A stretch of 15,883 nucleotides of DNA from contig JADFCT010000035.1 of the NCBI GenBank assembly GCA_017161665.1, positions 1 to 15,883 of the forward strand, written 5' to 3'. The stretch comes from Candidatus Sumerlaeota bacterium. GTDB taxonomy: Bacteria > Sumerlaeota > Sumerlaeia > JADFCT01. The position numbers and the translations under genes are program-made. The notes under the pieces are model-generated. The model did not search any database and was not told the origin of the DNA. It worked only from the letters and a program-made list of their open reading frames with translations. This document shows, in pieces, positions 1 to 5,900 of this stretch (the stretch's first letter is position 1; every line of letters begins with the position of its first letter).

Positions 1-1470
1 GCCTATCTGCATCTGGACGCTTCGACCCTGGGATTGGGCGACGGCGCCGCCGTGGCCAGCTGGCCGGATCTGTCGGGCAACAATCACAACATCGCTCAGC
101 CGAATCCGGACTTCCAACCCACCTATGTGGACTATGGCCCCGGCGGTCGGCCCACCGTGCGCTTCGATCCATTCACCAACCAGCGGAATCCAAAGGCCTT
201 TGAATTCCTGATGGATGACGCCATCAACAGCCCGACGATCTTCGTCGTTCTGTCCCGTGGCCGTCATTCCAACGGTTTCCTCAGCATCATGCACGCCAAC
301 GTCTGGGGCGCCGGCTCGGTGCATCTGGCGGATAACAACGGCCGGATTCTCTACGCCGCCGAAGGCCAGGGGGCCATCGGAACGGGCAACGGGAACGACG
401 TGCCCGGCTCGGTCCCGATGGGCGTCGAGAAGGTGGCCATCGCCGTTATCGCCGACCGCGGCACGGAAGTGGCCATGTACATGAACGGCGAGTTCGATCA
501 GTCCTTCGCATCCACAGGCAACATCAAGCACTTTGGCGCCGGTTCGCTGGGCACGTGGCTGAACAACGGCAATCACGAACGTTGGCTCGACGCCGACATG
601 TCCGAGGTCATCATCTATAACCGCGCCTTGAGCGAGCAGGAAATCACGGATGTCAACGCATACCTGAGCGCCAAGTACCTGGCCGCCGAAGGCGCTGAAG
701 TGCCCACTCCCGCGCCGACGCCGACACCGGCCCCGACTCCCACACCGACGCCGACGCCGGTTCTGCCGACTCCGACGCCGTCACCGACGCCGGTGATCCC
801 GACGGAGCCGCCCCTTCCGACGCCGACGCCCACCACGGTTCTCCCCACGCCGACCCCTGTTGAGGATATGGATGGCGATGGCAAGGCCGATGTGTGTGAA
901 GCCGTCGAGCCGGCCGCCGGAGAAACCAATATCATCCTGCCCGACACGGACGGCGACGGCCTCCTGGACGGACAGGAAAGCCTGGGCGATTGCCCGACGG
1001 GTTCCGCTCTGGTCGAGACGGATCCGCGCAACAGGGATTCAGATGGCGACGGATTCATGGACGGCATCGAAGTCCTGGTCCTTGGAACCGATCCGCTGGA
1101 CGCCAACAGCCCGGATCCGAACGACCCCAACAGCGTGGATGCGGACGGCGACGGGCTGCCCGTGGCCATCGACATCGACGACACGAATCCGGATATTGAC
1201 GGCGACGGCTACAGTGACGGGTATGAAACCATGCACGGCGCCGAAGCCGACAACGCCGCCAGCGTCCCGACACTGGGCGACATCGACGGCGCCAACGGAA
1301 CCAACAACCTCGACGCCATCATCCTGTTCAACTATATGTTGGGCAATGTGCCGTCCATTCAATTCATGGGCCGCGGCGACATCAACGCCAACGGCTCGGT
1401 CAACAACCTGGATGCCATCATCCTCTTCAACTGGACGCTGGGCAACGTCCCGATGATCCCGAACTACTGA
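1..1470 (+). CDS. Secreted LamG-like / TSP3-repeat / dockerin protein (5' partial)
   Basis: The reading frame is open from base 1, so the start and signal peptide lie outside the window; 489 residues remain. Residues 1 to about 225 look like a LamG/concanavalin-type beta-sandwich: it opens with a WxDLSGNNHN-type strand and ends with the typical EVIIYNRALSEQEI and YLSAKY strands. A Pro-Thr linker follows (about 234-288). Next come acidic DxDGDG calcium-binding repeats of the thrombospondin type 3 kind (about 289-420). The last ~65 residues are a type I dockerin with two copies of a GDI-N-G-NNLDAIILFN-LGN loop-helix unit. Known for these families: LamG binds glycans or proteins, TSP3 repeats bind calcium, and dockerins dock to cohesins. 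Inferred role: a cell-surface or secreted carbohydrate-binding or structural protein. No catalytic domain is visible in the part present, but one could lie upstream. The domain calls are firm; the function is not. Confidence 0.85.
   Translation, partial: AYLHLDASTLGLGDGAAVASWPDLSGNNHNIAQPNPDFQPTYVDYGPGGRPTVRFDPFTNQRNPKAFEFLMDDAINSPTIFVVLSRGRHSNGFLSIMHANVWGAGSVHLADNNGRILYAAEGQGAIGTGNGNDVPGSVPMGVEKVAIAVIADRGTEVAMYMNGEFDQSFASTGNIKHFGAGSLGTWLNNGNHERWLDADMSEVIIYNRALSEQEITDVNAYLSAKYLAAEGAEVPTPAPTPTPAPTPTPTPTPVLPTPTPSPTPVIPTEPPLPTPTPTTVLPTPTPVEDMDGDGKADVCEAVEPAAGETNIILPDTDGDGLLDGQESLGDCPTGSALVETDPRNRDSDGDGFMDGIEVLVLGTDPLDANSPDPNDPNSVDADGDGLPVAIDIDDTNPDIDGDGYSDGYETMHGAEADNAASVPTLGDIDGANGTNNLDAIILFNYMLGNVPSIQFMGRGDINANGSVNNLDAIILFNWTLGNVPMIPNY
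700..866 (+). repeat. Pro-Thr linker, low-complexity (CCGACGCC)-like repeat
   Basis: This stretch is an imperfect tandem array of CCGACG/CCGACTCC units that encodes alternating Pro-Thr with occasional Ala, Ser, Val and Leu. It links the LamG-like domain to the calcium-binding repeats. Such PT linkers are flexible, often O-glycosylated, and common in modular secreted enzymes. The repeat can slip during replication or assembly, so the exact copy number is uncertain. Confidence 0.8.
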
Positions 1471-1492
1471 GATCGGAATCCTCGCAACGCCC

Positions 1493-1529
1493 TTGGGACT
1501 GCTCGGCCAAATCGGCCGGGCGGTCCCAA
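1493..1529 (+). terminator. Strong hairpin after the dockerin gene
   Basis: A 16-bp stem (1493-1508 with 1514-1529, two G-U pairs) closes on a five-base AAATC loop, starting 23 bases after the stop codon. The stem is very GC-rich, but it is followed by AACAGG rather than a T-run. It is therefore a terminator-like or mRNA-end-protecting hairpin, not a textbook intrinsic terminator. Confidence 0.55.
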
Positions 1530-1536
1530 AACAGGA

Positions 1537-1564
1537 TTGAGCCGATACATTTATTCTCTATGAA
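1537..1564 (+). promoter_or_regulatory. Possible sigma-70 promoter for the pseudopilin gene
   Basis: TTGAGC at 1537-1542 and TATGAA at 1559-1564 are separated by 16 bases, in a locally AT-rich stretch about 90 bases upstream of the pilin start and just downstream of the preceding gene's hairpin. The match is moderate only, and the promoter consensus of this organism is unknown. Confidence 0.3.
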
Positions 1565-1651
1565 ATCGAATGAATACATCGCCCTGTTCGGCTTGGATCA
1601 TTGCGCGAATACGTCATATTATTTGAGAAAGAATATCAGGAGGAATCCATA

Positions 1652-2290
1652 ATGGAAACGCAACCATCCATTCGCAAGCAATGGGGCTTCACGTTGATTG
1701 AGCTCCTTATCGTTATCGCCATCATCGCCATCCTGGCGCTGATCGCCGTGCCGAACTTTCTGGAGGCGCAGGTTCGCGCCAAGGTGGCCCGCACCTTGTC
1801 CGACTTCCGCTCCCTGGGCACGGCCTTCGAAACCTATCAGATTGACTATGGTTCCTATCCGCCCGACCAGGTCAATCCGGCGGCTGGCGATGTGGAGTCG
1901 TTCAACCGTCTGACCACCCCCCAGTCTTATATGACCATCGTTCCCACCAGCGCTTTTGAGGCCAGCGATAATCCCTATGGCAATTCGCCGGATAAATATC
2001 TGCGCAGTTTATACAACTATGGGGCCAACCTGCGGGTGGACGGGGCTGGGAACACCTTCAATGGCTGGCCGGAAAACATGCGCGCCGCCGGTCTTCAATA
2101 CTGGATCGACTGTCCGGGCCCGGAGGGACAATACACGCTCAACGACTACCCCGCCTGGGGCGACGGCATCATCTGGGTGCAGTTGGATCAGGGGGTCAAG
2201 TATTCGGAAATTCTTTACGCGCCGACAAATGGCACCGTCTCGCGGGGCGATATTCTCATGTCCAACAAGGCCATTTACGGCCAGCAATAA
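1652..2290 (+). CDS. Type II secretion / type IV pilin-like major pseudopilin (GspG-like)
   Basis: A 212-residue protein with a class III prepilin signal. A short basic leader ends in Gly12, then comes the FTLIELLIVIAIIAIL helix with Glu at mature position +5. That is where prepilin peptidase cuts and N-methylates. The helix continues into VPNFLEAQVRAKVART, as in GspG-like and related pilins of PVC/Sumerlaeota-type genomes. The C-terminal half is a polar globular domain with a WxIDCPGPEGQY-type strand and a YAPTNGTVSRGDI motif near the end, seen in many such pseudopilins. Start: the ATG at 1652 has AGGAGGAA at 1638-1645, seven bases upstream; an in-frame TTG at 1601 would add 17 residues but spoil the leader. 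The gene stands alone between two hairpins, so it is probably a single transcript. It could be one of the many paralogous pilin-like proteins of such genomes rather than the secretion-system subunit itself. Confidence 0.88.
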   Translation: METQPSIRKQWGFTLIELLIVIAIIAILALIAVPNFLEAQVRAKVARTLSDFRSLGTAFETYQIDYGSYPPDQVNPAAGDVESFNRLTTPQSYMTIVPTSAFEASDNPYGNSPDKYLRSLYNYGANLRVDGAGNTFNGWPENMRAAGLQYWIDCPGPEGQYTLNDYPAWGDGIIWVQLDQGVKYSEILYAPTNGTVSRGDILMSNKAIYGQQ

Positions 2291-2331
2291 TCGCATCGCT
2301 CAAAACAAGGCTCTTCAAAGGCCTGACAATT

Positions 2332-2385
2332 GGAGCGTGTTTTGTTGTCGCGATTGAAACAGAATACGCTCCTTTGATTTATTTC
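2332..2385 (+). terminator. Intrinsic terminator of the pseudopilin gene
   Basis: A 15-bp stem, 2332-2346 pairing with 2358-2372 (two G-U pairs), encloses an 11-base loop and is followed directly by the T-rich tract TTTGATTTATTTC. It lies 41 bases after the pilin stop codon. Stem plus T-tract is the standard form of a Rho-independent terminator. Confidence 0.75.
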
Positions 2386-2446
2386 ACCCCTCGCGCCGTA
2401 TTCCGGGGGCGCCTCCCGAACCTGTCCGGAATAGTGGAAAGAATTC

Positions 2447-2555
2447 AGCCGGCTTCAGCCGGCTCTTCCTTGCCCCCACCTTCAGGTGGTGGGTAAGATG
2501 AGTGTTCAAGAAACAAGCGCGCTTCAGCGCGGCTTCTCGACAGGAGGCTTTAGCC
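2447..2555 (+). repeat. Left palindrome array (four stem-TTCA/TTTA-stem units)
   Basis: From outside to inside: AGCCGGC-TTCA-GCCGGCT at 2447-2464; CCACC-TTCA-GGTGG at 2476-2489; CGCGC-TTCA-GCGCG at 2518-2531; GGC-TTTA-GCC at 2546-2555. Each is a perfect stem with a four-base loop, and the loops share one orientation. This resembles REP hairpins. Confidence 0.8.
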
Positions 2556-2561
2556 ATCACC

Positions 2562-2726
2562 CATGCTCTCAAATGGCAAAGGGTATATGGGGTGGCGCCT
2601 TTTGCCGAGAAGAATCTGGAGTCGGTGTTGAAATATTTGGCCGGGCGGAAGGAGCACCATGGGCAGGGGAAGGTAAATGCTGCTTTGGAGAAATATGGGA
2701 CTGAGGGCGCCGTCGGGAATGGCTGA
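2562..2726 (+). pseudogene. C-terminal fragment of an IS200-like (RAYT, Y1_Tnp) transposase
   Basis: About 54 codons remain, ending at TGA 2724-2726. The segment HALKWQRVYGVAPF, then a helix with VLKYL followed by KEHH, then a short charged tail, matches the end of Y1 transposases of the REP-associated group, where a WQ-GYG strand precedes the helix that carries the nucleophilic tyrosine; here that would be the codon at 2634-2636. The metal-binding HUH motif and the rest of the N-terminal fold are missing. The frame stays open upstream to an ATG at 2502, but those residues only translate the palindromes. The fragment cannot be an active transposase alone. Recognition is from the pattern of conserved residues, so confidence is moderate to good. 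Confidence 0.65.
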
Positions 2727-2829
2727 AGCCTCGGTCGAGAAGCCGCGCTAAAGCGCGCTCCAAATACAATGGTCCATAGGCGCCCACCGCCTGAAGGCGG
2801 GGGCAAGGAAGAGCCGGCTGAAGCCGGCT
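2721..2829 (-). repeat. Right palindrome array (inverted copy of the left array)
   Basis: Read on the minus strand from outside to inside: AGCCGGC-TTCA-GCCGGCT at 2829-2812; CCGCC-TTCA-GGCGG at 2800-2787; CGCGC-TTTA-GCGCG at 2757-2744; GGC-TTCA-GCC at 2730-2721. Order and loop orientation match the left array. The second stem differs from its left partner at both members of one base pair (A-T there, G-C here), so pairing is kept. Confidence 0.8.
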
Positions 2830-2911
2830 AAATAACCTCAAAACAATCCCGGACAGGTTCGGGATACGCCCGTATTCCGGTGTTGTTTGAATTTTAAATG
2901 GAGAGAATGGA

Positions 2912-5900
2912 ATGAACAAAACTCGCGCCCTGCGCGCCAATCCCTTACGCGCCGTCGCCCTTTGGACGGCGGTCGCGCTGCTGACCGGCTTCGCTTTCAC
3001 TGTAACCGCTGCCGAATCGTCGGACGATTGGAAACAAACGTTATTTGAACTACGCCCTCCCGCTGCGCCCCTCGTGGCCTGCGATCCTTACTTCAGCATC
3101 TGGTCCCAGTCCGACACGCTCAATGGCGCCGGAACCACCCACTGGACCGGCAAGCCCCATCGCATGACCTCCATGCTCCGCATCGACGGCAAGGCCTGGC
3201 GTGTCATGGGCGTTCGCCCTGACGGCGTTCCGGCCATGACGCAAACCCGTCGCGCCGTGGCCCCGACGACGACCTTCTATGCCTTTGAGGCCGACGGCGT
3301 CGAGTTGATGCTGACCTTCACGACGCCCGCCATCCCGTATCACGACCTTGACCTGATCACCCGGCCCGTGACCTATCTCACCTATACTGTGCGTTCCACG
3401 GACGGCAAGGCGCACGATGTCCAGTTGTACTTTGATGCGGCGGCTGAGATTGCCGTTAATACACAGGATCAGGAAATAGATGGCGCCGTCGAAAAGCCCG
3501 GCGACCTGATCGCCCTCAAGATCGGCTCCACTGAGCAGAACATCCTCGGTAAATCCGGCGACGACATCCGCATCGACTGGGGTTACTTCTACCTGGCCGG
3601 TCGCGAGGAATACGCGCCGACCTATGCCCTGGCCCTGGGCGACGAGTCGCGGGCGGCCTTCCTAAAGGGCGGCGCCAAGGCCCTGACGGGCTTGAGGACC
3701 GATCTGCCTGCGCCAGCAGAGCCTGTGGTCGGCGCCATGGCCATGGATCTGGGAACGGTCCAGGGCGATCGCCCCGTCCAGCGGTTTCTGGTTCTCGCCT
3801 ATGATCAGATTTATGCCATTCAGTATATGAAGAAGAACCTGCGCCCTTACTGGCGCCGCAACGGCTGGGACGCCGCCGATCTGCTGGAAGCCGCTTCAGC
3901 CGAATACACGAGCATTCAGGAGCAATGTCAGCGCTTTGATGTGGAACTCATGCACTACGCGAATGAAGTCGGTGGCGCCCAATACGCAGCTATCTGCGCG
4001 CTGGCCTATCGCCAGGCCCTGGCCGCCGGGAAGTTCGTGGCCGACGAAAACGGACAGCCTCTTCAGTTCTCCAAGGAAAATCATTCGAACGGCTGCATTG
4101 CCACGTCGGACGTTTTCTATCCCATGGCTCCGCAGTTTCTTCTGCTCGGACCCGACATCGCCAAGTCCTTTATTGTGCCGTTCATGAATTATGCGGCCTC
4201 CGAGCGTTGGAAATTCCCCTTCGCGCCGCATGACCTCGGGACCTATCCCCACGCCAACGGCCAGCGCTATGGCGGCGGCGAGACGTCGGAAGAGAACCAG
4301 ATGCCCGTCGAGGAATGCGGCAACCTGCTCCTCCTCATGGGCGCCGTGTCGAAGATGGAAGGCCACGCCGAATTTGCCAGCCTTTACTGGACGCAATTGA
4401 CCCAATGGGCCGAGTATCTGAAATCCAAAGGCTTCGATCCTGAGAACCAGTTATGTACCGACGACTTCGCCGGCCACCTGGCTCACAATGTCAACCTCAG
4501 CGCCAAGGCCATCGTCGCGCTGGGCGCCTATGCCAAAATGTGTGAGATGCGCCAGGAATGGGAAGCGGCGGCTGAGTACCGGAAGATTGCTCAGGAATTC
4601 GCCGCCCGCTGGGTGAAAGAAGCCAAAGACGGCGATCACTATCGCCTGGCCTTCGACCGCGAAGGCACCTGGAGCCAGAAATATAATCTCGTCTGGGACA
4701 AAATCCTGGGCCTGGGCCTTTTCCCCGATCACGTCAAGGAAACGGAGATGGCCTTTTACCGGAAAATCCAGAACGAATATGGCCTGCCTCTGGACAATCG
4801 CTCGACGTATACGAAGTTGGACTGGATTCTGTGGACGGCCACGCTCACGCAAAAACGCGAGGACTTCGAGGCGCTCGTCGATCCGGTCTATCAGTTCCTG
4901 AACGACACGCCCGACCGCTCGCCCATGACGGACTGGTATTTTACGGATACGGCGAAGAAGCGCGGCTTCACGGCCCGACCGGTCGTTGGCGGCGTCTTCC
5001 TGCAAATGCTTTACCATGACGACATCTGGAAGAAATTCGCCAGTCGTTGCCAGTGGGGTTCGACGGGATGGGCGCCCATGCCGACGCCACCCAAGACGGA
5101 GACCATCGTTCCCACGAGTCAGGAGAAGGGCATCGTCTGGCGTTACACGATGGAACGTCCCGGCGCCGGCTGGAGTGACGAGGCCTTTGACGACAGCGGC
5201 TGGAAAGAAGGCCCCGGCGGTTTCGGCACGCGCAACACGCCCGGCGCCGTCGTTGGAACCATTTGGGACACCCAGGACATCTGGATTCGTCGGACCTTCG
5301 AACTCAAGGCGCCGCTGCCCAAGCAACCCGTTCTTCGTCTGCATCACGATGAAGACGCGCAGATTTACATTAACGGCAAACTCGTTCGCGACCTGGGCGG
5401 TTTCACCACCGGCTATGACGCCTTCGAATTCAACGCCGACGTCCTGCGCGTCGGCAAAAACACCATCGCCATCCATGTCCGCCAGACGAGCGGCGGCCAG
5501 TATATCGACTGCGGGATCGACGTGCTGGTTCCCGTTGAGCCGAAAGCGAAACAGGGCAACGTGACCGTCGTCAAAAATATCGATGCCAGCCATCATAACG
5601 ATCATTATGTCAGCAATCGCGCGCCCCTTCAGCCCAGCGCCCTGATCCCCTTGCCCGTCGGCGCGGTCCAGCCCGGCAGCTGGGTGCGCGCCTATCTGGA
5701 GCGGCAGCGAGACGGCCTGACCGGCAACCTGGGCCGCATCAGCGCCTGGCTCCAGAAAGACGGCAACGCCTGGCTCAGCAAGGACGGCCAGGGTGACTGG
5801 GGCTGGGAGGAACTGCCTTACTGGCTCAAAGGCTATTGTGAACTTGGTTACATTCTCGGGGACGAGGCGATGATCGCAGAGAGTCAGATCTGGATCGAAG

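Larger units (their letters stand above)
2407..2873. mobile_element. RAYT/REP-like relic element with long composite inverted ends
   Basis: The block has two arms of about 150 bases in inverted orientation around a transposase fragment. The outer ends carry a perfect 16-base inverted pair, TCCCGAACCTGTCCGG at 2414-2429 with its complement at 2849-2864. Inside that, each arm carries four short palindromes in the same order. RAYT transposases (REP-associated, Y1/IS200-like) are known to sit between inverted REP palindromes and to move them, so this is read as a decayed or non-autonomous relative. It fills nearly all of the 621-base gap between the pseudopilin gene and the glycosidase gene; no intact gene is visible in that gap. 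Confidence 0.7.

Noticed and set aside
1590..1604. Possible -24/-12 (sigma-54) promoter before the pseudopilin gene, CGGCTTGGATCATTGCG
   Set aside because: The GG and GC elements are one base too far apart for sigma-54, which tolerates little spacing change, and the TGGCAC half is poor.
2407..2873. A CRISPR array at the palindrome cluster
   Set aside because: The palindromes differ in sequence, have irregular spacing and are arranged as two inverted arms; there are no regular direct repeats with unique spacers and no cas genes.
2384..3000. Several open frames (72-143 codons) on both strands across the repeat element
   Set aside because: They translate the palindromes and antisense of the transposase stub and show no protein-like pattern. 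Only the plus-strand frame with the WQ-YG/tyrosine-helix text is kept.
2912..5040. Naming the first half of the large protein a glutaminase
   Set aside because: The name comes from fungal GtaA relatives. Sequence alone does not show glutaminase activity, and the GH127 fusion suggests a glycan substrate.
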